From Veillonella sp. VA142 (GTDB lineage Bacteria > Bacillota > Negativicutes > Veillonellales > Veillonellaceae): DNA of 33,304 nt. Under the pieces are notes generated by a model that did no database searches, was not told where the DNA came from, and saw only the letters and a list, made by a program, of their open reading frames with translations. A program made the translations under genes and the position numbers. Below, in pieces: positions 23,402 through 31,774 of the stretch. How positions within the stretch are numbered: position 1 is the first letter of the stretch; every line of letters starts with the position of its first letter. The DNA is taken from the NCBI RefSeq assembly GCF_003992135.1, contig NZ_RQVN01000018.1, positions 1 to 33,304 of the forward strand, given 5' to 3'.

Positions 23402-25115
23402 TGTCAGGGCCTCCTTTCAATCCCATCATATCTTTGGCTGTGCAACCGGCTGGAATCATTGGGAACACATTTTCTTCTCGTTCTACCATACAGTTAATCA
23501 CCACTGGCTCGTCAGATAGGATCAGGTCTCGCAATTGGCTACGCAACTCTTCGATGGTGGATAATGTCACCCCTTGTACACCATAGGCTTTTGCCAAGGT
23601 TTCAAAGTCTGGGTTCACTTCTAAGTCTACGAAGGAATAGCGACGTTGATTAAACAACTCTTGCCATTGACGAACCATGCCCAAGAAACCATTGTTGATG
23701 ATCACGACTTTCACAGGGATATTGTAAGCTTTCAACAAGAGTAATTCTTGGCTGTTCATTTGCAAGCCTCCATCACCTGTGATGAGTACTACTTTTTTAT
23801 CTGGTTGTGCCACTTGTGCACCAATGGCTGCTGGCAAGCCAAAGCCCATCGTACCAGCACCACCGGATGTGATGATCGTATTCGGCTTTGAGAAAGTAAT
23901 AAATTGAGACGTCCACATCTGGTGTTGTCCTACGTCTGTGACCACGATGGCATTGCCCTTCAAGATATTGTCAATTTCATAGATTACCTTTTGTGGTAAT
24001 AGAGAATCTCCCTCATGAGGATGCACTCGAATTGGATATTCTTCACGCCATTCACGGATGCGTTCCAACCAACTTTCATGCGTTTGTGGAGTCAATTCAT
24101 GATTCATTTCATTCAATACATGTTTCAAATCCCCAACGATTGGCACATTGATAAGTTTATTTTTACCAATTTCAGCTGGGTCAATATCTACGTGGATGAT
24201 CGTAGCATCTTTGCAGAACTCCTTCGGAACCCCTGCGATTCGATCGTCGAAACGAATCCCTAATGCTAACACTACATCTGCTTCATTCACAGCATAGTTG
24301 GCATATACTGTACCATGCATGCCTAACATACCTAGGGATAATTGGTGTTCTCCTGGAAAGGACCCTAAGCCCAATAACGTATTCACTACTGGAACTTGGC
24401 ATGTAATCGCCAATTTGTAAAGTTCTTCTGTAGCATTCGATAATAGTACCCCATGACCTGCTATGATAAGAGGTCGTTTCGCACCTTTCAATAGATCGAT
24501 AGCTTTCTTGATTTGTTTTGGATGTCCGATGTAATTCGGATCATAGCCTTCAATAGAAATTGGTTCATTAAAAATAGCTTCAAATTCTTCATAGGAAATG
24601 ACATCTAATTGCGCATCTCGTGTGATGTCTACCAGCACAGGACCTGGTCGACCGGTAGTCGCTAAGTAGTACGCTTCTTTCACAGTTCGAATCATGTCTC
24701 GGATATCTTTCACCAAGTAGTTATTTTTCGTCACCGGCATGGTAATGCCCACGATATCCGATTCTTGGAACGCATCTTTTCCCAGCAAGTGGCTGCACAC
24801 CTGACCTGTAATGGCCAAGAGAGGAATGGAATCCATATGAGCCGTCATAATGCCTGTCACAAGGTTCGTCGCCCCTGGGCCAGACGTAGCTAAACAGACC
24901 CCACATTTACCAGACGCACGAGCATAGCCGTCCGCTTCATGGGCTGCCCCTTGTTCATGACGTGCTAAGTAATGGTTAATACCCTCGAAATCATAAATTT
25001 CATTGTATATAGGAATTACGGCGCCGCCGGGATAGCCAAATATATCTGTCACTCCCAAGCGCTTCAATGTTTCTAGGAGTATGCGGGCTCCTCGAATCAT
25101 CTTCTGTTCACTCAT
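23394..25115 (-). CDS. ilvB: Acetolactate synthase large (catalytic) subunit
   Basis: Thiamine-diphosphate enzyme condensing pyruvate with pyruvate or 2-oxobutyrate, the committed step. 573 residues, the standard length. The catalytic Glu54 lies in ARHEQGAAHEADGYARA, TSGPGATN follows, and the TPP-binding motif is GDGGLQMNSQEL...NNGFLGM in the C-terminal third. It lies 32 bases downstream of ilvA. Confidence 0.97.
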   Translation of the reverse strand: MSEQKMIRGARILLETLKRLGVTDIFGYPGGAVIPIYNEIYDFEGINHYLARHEQGAAHEADGYARASGKCGVCLATSGPGATNLVTGIMTAHMDSIPLLAITGQVCSHLLGKDAFQESDIVGITMPVTKNNYLVKDIRDMIRTVKEAYYLATTGRPGPVLVDITRDAQLDVISYEEFEAIFNEPISIEGYDPNYIGHPKQIKKAIDLLKGAKRPLIIAGHGVLLSNATEELYKLAITCQVPVVNTLLGLGSFPGEHQLSLGMLGMHGTVYANYAVNEADVVLALGIRFDDRIAGVPKEFCKDATIIHVDIDPAEIGKNKLINVPIVGDLKHVLNEMNHELTPQTHESWLERIREWREEYPIRVHPHEGDSLLPQKVIYEIDNILKGNAIVVTDVGQHQMWTSQFITFSKPNTIITSGGAGTMGFGLPAAIGAQVAQPDKKVVLITGDGGLQMNSQELLLLKAYNIPVKVVIINNGFLGMVRQWQELFNQRRYSFVDLEVNPDFETLAKAYGVQGVTLSTIEELRSQLRDLILSDEPVVINCMVEREENVFPMIPAGCTAKDMMGLKGGPDNE

Positions 25116-25147
25116 AGTTTATCCTCTTTCTATATCCATTCTATTCA

Positions 25148-26374
25148 TTAGTCATGTTCATTAAATTCATTAGAACTGATACGGTGAATCGTATATCCAC
25201 GGTCCGCCATGGCAGCCGTAATTTTCTTGATATGATCTTCTCCGTTCGTTTCTACGGTCACCACCAACTCCACTTCATGGAATCGGTCCAAGTTTTTAAA
25301 CTGATTATGTTCTAATTTGATGACATTCGCATTTTGTTCTGCCAAGATTTCAGACACCGCCACTAATTGGCCTGGTTTATCTGATAAATTCACAGCAAAT
25401 GTGAAAATACGGCCCCGTACAACTAAGCCTTTCGTAATCATAGACGCAATGGTTAATACGTCGATGTTGCCACCGCTCAAAATGCTGACCACAGTTTTGC
25501 CTCGCACCCGTAGCTTTTTCAAGCCTGCCACTGAAAGTAACCCTGCATTTTCACCGATGATTTTATGTTTTTCCGCCAATAACAGGAAAGCTTCCATCAG
25601 TTCATAGTCGGATACGGTGACGATTTCATCCACATAGGTTTGAATATATTCCAAATTCTTTGTGCCGATTAATTTCACAGCCGCTCCATCTGCAATGGTG
25701 CTCACCGATGGTAATACTATTGGTTTTCCCTCTTCTACAGCTGCTCTTGCACTGGCTGCACCCTCTGGTTCTACACCGATGATCTTCACTTGTGGATTTT
25801 TTAACTTTGCTGCTGCTGCCACACCAGAGATCAATCCGCCACCACCAATTGGTACTAAGATAATATCTGCATTTGGCAATTCTTCTAAAATTTCTAAGGC
25901 TATCGTTCCTTGCCCTTCGATGACATCTTCATCATCGAAAGGATGGACGAACACATAACCGTGCTTTTCTTGTAGTTCACAAGCCTTTTCATAAGCTTCG
26001 TCATAGACTTCGCCAGCGAGCACTACTTCTGCACCGTATTGGCGCGTCGCCTCTACTTTAATGAGCGGTGTGTGACGTGGCATGACGATGACTGCTTTAA
26101 TTCCTAAACGTTGAGCTGCTAGCGCCACACCTTGCGCATGATTGCCGGCAGAGGCAGCAATAACGCCACACGCCTTTTCTGCTTCTGTTAATTTGGAAAT
26201 TTTATTGTACGCACCCCGCAATTTGAAAGACCCTGTACGCTGTAAATTTTCCGGTTTAATATATACATCATTGCCTGTTTCTTGGGAGTACACAGAGCTA
26301 TGAATTAATTTTGTTTTCACGGCGATGGTAGCGAGTCGCTCTCTAGCCTCCATGAAATCATATAATTTATGCAT
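25148..26374 (-). CDS. ilvA: Threonine ammonia-lyase (threonine dehydratase)
   Basis: PLP enzyme giving 2-oxobutyrate for isoleucine synthesis. 408 residues: PLP lysine in TGSFKLRGAYNK near residue 51, ASAGNHAQGVA, the phosphate-binding GGGGLISG, and one C-terminal ACT domain (about 325-402, VNLSDKPGQLVAVSEIL). One ACT domain rather than the two regulatory domains of E. coli IlvA marks the medium-length type. Its place between ilvD and ilvB argues for the biosynthetic role over a catabolic (TdcB) one. Confidence 0.93.
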   Translation of the reverse strand: MHKLYDFMEARERLATIAVKTKLIHSSVYSQETGNDVYIKPENLQRTGSFKLRGAYNKISKLTEAEKACGVIAASAGNHAQGVALAAQRLGIKAVIVMPRHTPLIKVEATRQYGAEVVLAGEVYDEAYEKACELQEKHGYVFVHPFDDEDVIEGQGTIALEILEELPNADIILVPIGGGGLISGVAAAAKLKNPQVKIIGVEPEGAASARAAVEEGKPIVLPSVSTIADGAAVKLIGTKNLEYIQTYVDEIVTVSDYELMEAFLLLAEKHKIIGENAGLLSVAGLKKLRVRGKTVVSILSGGNIDVLTIASMITKGLVVRGRIFTFAVNLSDKPGQLVAVSEILAEQNANVIKLEHNQFKNLDRFHEVELVVTVETNGEDHIKKITAAMADRGYTIHRISSNEFNEHD

Positions 26375-26457
26375 ATAAACGTCCTTTCCTAAGTATGTAT
26401 TCTATCTACGAACCTGTACTTCCCTCATAGATATGTCTATCCTGACTACATTCCCTC

Positions 26458-28128
26458 TTATGCTTCGTCTAGGATTTCGATAGCACCTTGTGCCGCAGAG
26501 GATACATGCATAGCATATTTTTTCAAGTATCCTGTCACATCTGATTTATACGGTGTTAAGTTTGCTTTTCTTCGTTCAATTTCTTCCTCTGAAAGTTTCA
26601 CATTCAAGGAACGATTTGGAATATCGATTTCGATGATATCTCCATCTTCTACGATGGCGATAGTGCCACCAGATGCTGCTTCTGGAGATACGTGACCAAT
26701 GGAGGCGCCACGTGTAGCACCAGAGAAACGACCATCTGTAATCAAGGCTACGTCTTTACCAAGACCCATACCTGTGATTGTCGCTGTTGGTGTCAACATT
26801 TCACGCATACCTGGACCACCTTTTGGACCTTCGTAGCGAATGATGACTACATCACCTTTCACAATTTTGTGACCCATGATCGCTTCTACCGCTTCTTCTT
26901 CGCTGTTGAATACTTTCGCTGGACCAGAGTGAACCAGCATTTCTGGATCTACAGCGCCTTCTTTCACAACGGAACCATCTGGAGCCAAGTTACCTTTCAA
27001 TACAGCGATACCACCTGTAGTATACACTGGATCGCTCCAAGGATGGATCACATCTTCGTCTAGGACTTTCACAGTTTTTGCAATCGTACCTTGGTCCACC
27101 AAGCTCACAGATTTTGCACTTTCATGCAAGTGACCTTGTTCTTGTAAACGGTGCATCACCGCATACACACCGCCTGCGGCATGTAAATCTTCGATGAAAT
27201 ATTTACCAGATGGAGACAATTTCGCCAATTGTGGGGTCTCTCCTGCAATGCGGTTGAAATCATCCAATGTTAAAGACACGCCCGCTTCATGAGCGATAGC
27301 TGGTAAATGTAATGCTGTGTTGGAAGAACCGCCCAATGCCATATCAACTGCTACCGCATTTTCAAAGGCTTCTTTCGTCAATACATCTTTTGGACGTAAG
27401 CCTTCTTGTAAGACCTCCATTACTTGCATACCCGCACGTTTTGCTAGACGCAAACGCTCGGAGTAAACCGCTGGGATGGTCCCATTACCTGGTAATGCCA
27501 TACCCAATGCTTCTGTTAAGCAGTTCATGGTGTTCGCTGTGTACATACCAGAGCAAGATCCGCAAGTTGGGCATGCTACGTTTTCAATATGTTCTAATTC
27601 TTCTTCGGAAATTAATCCTGCTTCAAATTTACCAACTGCTTCAAACACGTCGGATAAACCAATTTTTTTACCATTGTGCACGCCTGCTAACATAGCGCCA
27701 CCAGAAACGAACACAGATGGTAAGTTTAAACGAGCAGCGGCAATCAACATACCTGGCACGACTTTATCGCAGTTAGGAATGAATACCATTGCATCGAATG
27801 GTGTGGCCATCGCAGAAGCTTCGATGGAGTCAGCAATGATATTGCGTGTTACCAAGGAATATTTCATACCGATGTGGTTCATAGCCAATCCGTCACAAAT
27901 ACCGATGGTATTAAATTCCATAGGAATACCGCCAGCCTCGCGGATGCCATCTTTCACAGACTGTACAAGATTTTTTAAATGCACATGACCTGGAATAATT
28001 TCATTGAAAGAATTGGCAATCCCGATGATTGGTTTTCCAATTTCCTCGTTGATAAATCCTAATGCTTTTAATAATGAACGATGTGGAGCTCTTGTAGCCC
28101 CTTTTGCTACTCTATCACTGCGTACCAT
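26458..28128 (-). CDS. ilvD: Dihydroxy-acid dehydratase
   Basis: Iron-sulfur enzyme dehydrating dihydroxy acids to 2-oxo acids, the third common step. 556 residues. Cluster cysteines are Cys120 in NCDK and Cys192 in CPTCGSCSGM. The segment PGHVHL near residue 49 has no cysteine, as in the E. coli oxygen-labile 4Fe-4S type (comparison from memory). First structural gene of the operon, with AGAAAGGATC before the ATG and an attenuator upstream. Confidence 0.96.
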   Translation of the reverse strand: MVRSDRVAKGATRAPHRSLLKALGFINEEIGKPIIGIANSFNEIIPGHVHLKNLVQSVKDGIREAGGIPMEFNTIGICDGLAMNHIGMKYSLVTRNIIADSIEASAMATPFDAMVFIPNCDKVVPGMLIAAARLNLPSVFVSGGAMLAGVHNGKKIGLSDVFEAVGKFEAGLISEEELEHIENVACPTCGSCSGMYTANTMNCLTEALGMALPGNGTIPAVYSERLRLAKRAGMQVMEVLQEGLRPKDVLTKEAFENAVAVDMALGGSSNTALHLPAIAHEAGVSLTLDDFNRIAGETPQLAKLSPSGKYFIEDLHAAGGVYAVMHRLQEQGHLHESAKSVSLVDQGTIAKTVKVLDEDVIHPWSDPVYTTGGIAVLKGNLAPDGSVVKEGAVDPEMLVHSGPAKVFNSEEEAVEAIMGHKIVKGDVVIIRYEGPKGGPGMREMLTPTATITGMGLGKDVALITDGRFSGATRGASIGHVSPEAASGGTIAIVEDGDIIEIDIPNRSLNVKLSEEEIERRKANLTPYKSDVTGYLKKYAMHVSSAAQGAIEILDEA

Positions 28129-28327
28129 ATGATGATCCTTTCTACGTATGTAAATATTTTTATAACACTTGTTATGGTTACCTATTGTTGTCTATGTACT
28201 ATGTCTATTCACCCGTTAAATCAATGAGATTTTTATGAGATATATCTATTTGATTTTCCTTTGGAGTTTATTATGTTCCTTGTAGATCTAAACCCATATC
28301 TGTTACTGTGACATACTAGTTAGACAT

Positions 28328-28359
28328 AAAAAAGGGCGACCCCTGAGGAATCGCCTTTT
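28328..28359 (-). terminator. ilv operon attenuator (terminator with alternative pairing)
   Basis: On the minus strand AAAAGGCGA (28351-28359), an 11-base loop, UCGCCC and six U form an intrinsic terminator about 200 bases before ilvD. Its 5' arm can instead pair with GAGGUCGCCUUUU (28454-28466), inside the leader peptide gene. That pairing is longer (nine continuous pairs UCGCCUUUU/AAAAGGCGA plus GAGG/CCUC) and would prevent termination. A further pair AUUGUUAG/CUAACAAU within the leader gene could act as the protector stem. Confidence 0.78.
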
Positions 28360-28430
28360 AGTATATATGTATGCACGTTAATCAAATAGACTACAACAAC
28401 CTAGATTCCTTATGCTATACACAAAGAAAC

Positions 28431-28538
28431 CTAAGATGGTAGCTCTACCGAAGAAAAGGCGACCTCTATGGAATTGTTAGTTCTAATGACGTTCACTACT
28501 AAGAACAGGACGAGCACGAGAATTGCTAACAATGCCAT
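28431..28538 (-). CDS. ilv leader peptide (attenuator peptide)
   Basis: A 35-codon gene with AAAGGAGA seven bases before its ATG. It begins MALLAILVLVLFLVVNVIRT; 13 of the first 18 residues are Leu, Ile or Val, the end products of the downstream pathway. The antiterminator lies in codons 25-29, just beyond the control codons, so a ribosome stalled for lack of charged tRNA would leave it free to pair. This is the arrangement of ilvL/ivbL leaders in Proteobacteria (established); its use here is inferred. Confidence 0.8.
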   Translation of the reverse strand: MALLAILVLVLFLVVNVIRTNNSIEVAFSSVELPS

Positions 28539-28752
28539 GATAATCTCCTTTCTGTACAATATGCGTACAAATCGTAACTATAAGTGTAATACTTTAAAAA
28601 TAAAATAACTGTCTACTATTGTAACACCTTTGTCCACTGTGTGCAAGTACATATCTATATTTTTTTACTCTTTCAGATGTGTTATTTTTCACAATCTGTT
28701 ATACTATAAGTGTTACTTCCCCTATACTGGTAACAGAGAGGGGGTGAGATTT

Positions 28753-28848
28753 GTGAAATTAATACTCCTTACTCTTTTTATCTCGATTACGGCAAATGTC
28801 CTCGCTTACTACATTTGTAAATGGCTAGATCGAGTATTTAAGAAGTAA
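28753..28848 (+). CDS. 31-aa membrane peptide of a par/Fst-like type I toxin-antitoxin locus
   Basis: A GTG start with GAGAGGGGGTGAG upstream. The product (M)KLILLTLFISITANVLAYY, then ICKWLDRVFKK, is one transmembrane helix followed by a charged tail, as in Fst/Ldr toxins. Two direct repeats flank a bidirectional terminator: GGTGAG(A/C)TTTGTGAAAT at 28743-28759 and 28917-28933 (16 of 17 identical), and TTACTCTTTTT at 28769-28779 and 28939-28949. A convergent RNA would therefore be complementary to the ribosome binding site, start codon and early codons, as in the pAD1 par locus. Confidence 0.78.
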   Translation: MKLILLTLFISITANVLAYYICKWLDRVFKK

Positions 28849-28880
28849 CTAGCCTAGCCTTGTCAGCTATATAGACAAAT

Positions 28881-28916
28881 AAAAACACCCAGGTCTAGCC
28901 ACCTGGGTGTTTTTTT
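28881..28916. terminator. Bidirectional terminator of the par-like locus
   Basis: AAAAACACCCAGGT / ACCTGGGTGTTTTTTT with a six-base loop: 14-bp arms with A and T runs on both sides, so it works for both converging RNAs. Confidence 0.88.
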
Positions 28917-28954
28917 GGTGAGCTTTGTGAAATCACCATTACTCTTTTTCGCTT
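28881..28954 (-). ncRNA. Predicted antitoxin RNA (RNA II-like) of the par-like locus
   Basis: A possible promoter TTTTAT (28984-28989), a 17-base spacer and TACAAT (28961-28966) would start a ~75-base RNA. It contains the complements of both direct repeats and ends at the shared terminator. The size fits RNA II of par. The -35 is weak; the repeats and terminator are the main evidence. Confidence 0.65.
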
Positions 28955-28986
28955 GTCTAAATTGTATCATAAATTGTAAAAAAATA

Positions 28987-29016
28987 AAACCCCACGGTTG
29001 GCAGACCGTGGGGTTT
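28987..29016 (-). terminator. Terminator of the GltD-like gene
   Basis: AAACCCCACGGT / ACCGTGGGGTTT with a six-base loop; on the minus strand it is followed by TATTTTTTTAC. Confidence 0.85.
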
Positions 29017-29089
29017 CTTTTGCTTGTAAATGGAAATCATCAACTTTATTCCAAATCCATTATATCACAGGTTAATAAAAATTTAAATC

Positions 29090-30424
29090 TTATTCCCCTA
29101 AAAAGCGTTTTGCCTCGCAGTAGTTTACGATACCTTCTACTACTTTTTTAGCTTCACGCATAGCCAATACTACCGTAGCTGGTTTATGCACTACGTCACC
29201 ACCTGCAAATACACCTTTACGGCTTGTCATACCATATGGCATATCCTGTGTTACTACATAACCAGACTCATTCACTTCGATGCCATTACCAGGACCTACC
29301 AAACGAGCATTCGGTTTATGACCGATAGCCACAATAATTTTATCAGCTGGTAATGTAAAATCTTCATCAGTGCTTTTCACGGATCCATCTTCTTGTAATT
29401 CTTGTCGTGTCAATGTTAAGCCTTCCACGATATCTGAACCAGTTACTTCTTTTGGAGCAGCTAAGAACTCAAATTGAATACCTTCCTCTTTTGCCTCTTC
29501 AAATTCAGATGGGTTCGCTGGCATTTGCTCTTGTCCACGGCGGTAGGTAATGGTGACACTTTCAGCCCCAAGGCGAACACAAGTACGAGCCGCATCCATC
29601 GCTACATTACCAGCACCGATGATAACAACTTTATCACCTTTGTATACTGGAATCAATTCTTCTTCAGCTCTACCATTTTGTACTAATTGTACAGATGTCA
29701 ATAATGCCATCGCCTGTAACATACCTGCTTTATCATCGCCAGGCAAGGAAATTTCCGCCGGCACATGGGTGCCCGTAGCAATGAAAATCGCATCGTATCC
29801 TTCTTCAAACAAAGAATCTAAGTTGCGATCTGGACCTATTGTTACATTACACTCAAAGGTAACCCCTAACGTTTGTAATCGTTTTACTTCACGGCGCACA
29901 ATTCGTTTCCCCAACCGGAACTCTGGAATACCAAATAATAAAATACCACCCGGTTCATCTTGGCGCTCAAACACTGTCACCGCATAGCCTAATTTTGCCA
30001 TATCTCCAGCTACAGTCAATCCTGCAGGGCCGGATCCAATCACAGCAATTTTACCTTGATCTTTACGATTTGGTTTCACCTTACGAAGGTTATTGTCGCT
30101 TTCAAAATCGGCTGCAAAACGTTCTAATTTACCAATATTAATGGGTTTGTTCGCACGATTTAAAATACATGCGCCTTCACATTGTTTTTCACGAGCACAC
30201 ACACGGCCACACACAGCTGGCAAACTACTACGCTCTGCAATAATATCGTTGGCCAATCCAAAATTACCATGTGCAATGGCTTGGATAAAACGAGGAATTT
30301 CATTTTCAATAGGACAACCTGTACGGCACAACGGTTTCGCACAGTTCAAACAACGCTTCGCCTCTATAAAAGCCTCTTCCATCGTATAATCTTTATCAAA
30401 TTCTATCTCATGTCTTAACTCCAT
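29090..30424 (-). CDS. GltD-like NADPH-dependent flavoprotein (glutamate synthase small-chain family)
   Basis: 444-residue FAD and iron-sulfur oxidoreductase. Cysteines 25/28/33/37 (CLNCAKPLCRTGCP) and 72/76/82/86 (CGRVCAREKQCEGAC) fit two 4Fe-4S clusters. FAD site GSGPAG at 130-135; pyridine nucleotide site GAGNVAMDAART near 270. The C-terminus has VFAGGDVV. It fits the stand-alone group in anaerobes annotated as homotetrameric NADPH glutamate synthase; NfnB is the main alternative. Neither gltB nor nfnA is adjacent, so the partner and reaction remain open. The start at 30424 has GGGAGG; the frame opens at 30454 without a site. Confidence 0.88.
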   Translation of the reverse strand: MELRHEIEFDKDYTMEEAFIEAKRCLNCAKPLCRTGCPIENEIPRFIQAIAHGNFGLANDIIAERSSLPAVCGRVCAREKQCEGACILNRANKPINIGKLERFAADFESDNNLRKVKPNRKDQGKIAVIGSGPAGLTVAGDMAKLGYAVTVFERQDEPGGILLFGIPEFRLGKRIVRREVKRLQTLGVTFECNVTIGPDRNLDSLFEEGYDAIFIATGTHVPAEISLPGDDKAGMLQAMALLTSVQLVQNGRAEEELIPVYKGDKVVIIGAGNVAMDAARTCVRLGAESVTITYRRGQEQMPANPSEFEEAKEEGIQFEFLAAPKEVTGSDIVEGLTLTRQELQEDGSVKSTDEDFTLPADKIIVAIGHKPNARLVGPGNGIEVNESGYVVTQDMPYGMTSRKGVFAGGDVVHKPATVVLAMREAKKVVEGIVNYCEAKRFLGE

Positions 30425-30512
30425 AAAGACCTCCCTGCACCACTCTGGTAACACACTTTCCCTTTACATACTCTATTTAAAGGTTCTTACTTATTTCGAT
30501 ATAATACATATT

Positions 30513-30518
30513 AGTATA
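30513..30518 (-). promoter_or_regulatory. Extended -10 of a probable GltD-like gene promoter
   Basis: TATGGTATACT on the minus strand (TATACT at 30513-30518) has the TG of an extended -10 and no good -35. A second copy of TATGGTATACT lies upstream near 30622-30632. The remaining 300-base gap to metQ shows nothing else besides the metQ terminator. Confidence 0.4.
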
Positions 30519-30681
30519 CCATAGACTAGCTATTTCTACTGTAACAATGGCTACACCCTTGCTATAACTATCACTATAGCTATTCCTTTTCTTAGTGAAA
30601 GTACTAAAAGATATATCCTATAGTATACCATATGTGCGCACAGTGTGTAACTATGTATTTATATATATTATGCAACGATAC

Positions 30682-30713
30682 AAAAAAGAGGTCCACCACA
30701 TAGGTAGACCTCT
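30682..30713 (-). terminator. Terminator of metQ
   Basis: AGAGGTC / GACCTCT stem; minus-strand read-out ends in six T, right after the metQ stop codon. Confidence 0.82.
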
Positions 30714-30726
30714 GTATGAGTCATAA

Positions 30727-31542
30727 TTAGTTTGCAGATGTAATAGTTCCTTTGAAAGTTTCTGCAATAAATTGTTTAATTGCTTCGGACTGATAAATCT
30801 CTGCAATTTTTTTGTATGTTTCATTATCTTTATCTTGTTCACGAGTTGCCAAGATCATTACAGCCAATGGTTCATCTTTTGGTTCTAAGTATAATCCTTT
30901 TTCACCTACGTTGATGCCTGCGCTTTGTACGTAGTTCATCGGAATCGTCGCCAATGTCACATCGTCTAAGCTACGAGGTAATTGTGCTGCCTCTAGCTCT
31001 TGGATTTTTAGGTTCTTAGGATTTTCCACAATATCTGCCACTGTGGCTTTGAAACCAACACCTTCTTTCAATTTAATAAGGCCTGCTCGTTGTAATAAGG
31101 CTAAAGCACGTCCACCATTCGTTGGATCATTTGGAATCGCTACCGTGTCACCATCTTTCACATCGATAGGAGATTTTACAGAATTACTGTAGATACCCAT
31201 TGGCATTAAAATAGTTTTACCAATTGGCACGAGTTTAGAATTGTTTTGCTTGTTAAAGTTCTCCAAAAACGGTACATGTTGGTACGCATTTAATTGGATA
31301 TCTCCATCTGCTAAGGCCTTATCTGGTGTGATGTAGTCAGAAAATTCCACCACTTTCAACTGGATACCTTGTTTTTGTGCTTCCTTCGCCACAGCCTCCG
31401 CCACTTGTGCATGAGGACCTGCCGTAGCACCAATTTTAATTTCCTTCGGTGTGTCCTGCGTCGTTGTAGATGTACCACAGCCCGCAATGCCCAACGCCAA
31501 AATACCCACTAATAAGGGCGTAAATAGTGATTTTAATTTCAT
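30727..31542 (-). CDS. metQ: MetQ/NlpA-family methionine-binding lipoprotein
   Basis: Substrate-binding lipoprotein of a D/L-methionine ABC importer, 271 residues. Signal peptide with lipobox LGIAGC (Cys22), then EIKIGATAGPHAQVAEAV, YITPDKALADGDIQLNAYQH and AIPNDPTNGGRALALLQ, hallmark blocks of the family. The ATPase (metN) and permease (metI) are not beside it, which makes it an orphan binding protein here. Divergent from the PepSY gene. Start ATG with AAAGGAC. Confidence 0.92.
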   Translation of the reverse strand: MKLKSLFTPLLVGILALGIAGCGTSTTTQDTPKEIKIGATAGPHAQVAEAVAKEAQKQGIQLKVVEFSDYITPDKALADGDIQLNAYQHVPFLENFNKQNNSKLVPIGKTILMPMGIYSNSVKSPIDVKDGDTVAIPNDPTNGGRALALLQRAGLIKLKEGVGFKATVADIVENPKNLKIQELEAAQLPRSLDDVTLATIPMNYVQSAGINVGEKGLYLEPKDEPLAVMILATREQDKDNETYKKIAEIYQSEAIKQFIAETFKGTITSAN

Positions 31543-31593
31543 AGTTCTGTCCTTTCATAACTACAGATAGTAGTAACAAAAAATTATATTTCA

Positions 31594-31611
31594 ATTCTGA
31601 GTATACAGAAT
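31594..31611. promoter_or_regulatory. Inverted repeat over the metQ -10
   Basis: ATTCTG-AGTATA-CAGAAT, 6-base arms around 6 bases; on the minus strand the centre is TATACT, a likely -10 for metQ. A protein bound here would repress metQ. No S-box or other known methionine riboswitch was recognised in the leader. Confidence 0.4.
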
Positions 31612-31774
31612 ATCATAAGAATCTCCTCTTGCCCAATATAAATTTTATCACACTATTAATAGTTAAAAACTATAATTTATACATATTAAAACTTTTTTTC
31701 ATAGTCACAAATAATTGAATTTCTAAAATATTTAAGTTATTATAATCATGTTTTTATATGAAAGGAGTAACTAT

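Noticed and set aside
28129-28560. T-box riboswitch upstream of ilvD
   Set aside because: I could not find a T-box core sequence or specifier-loop layout; the leader peptide with alternative pairing explains the region.
28630-28752. Upstream ATG extension of the 31-residue par-like peptide
   Set aside because: The longer frame would place the strong ribosome binding site and promoter inside the gene; the direct repeat is centred on the GTG start at 28753.
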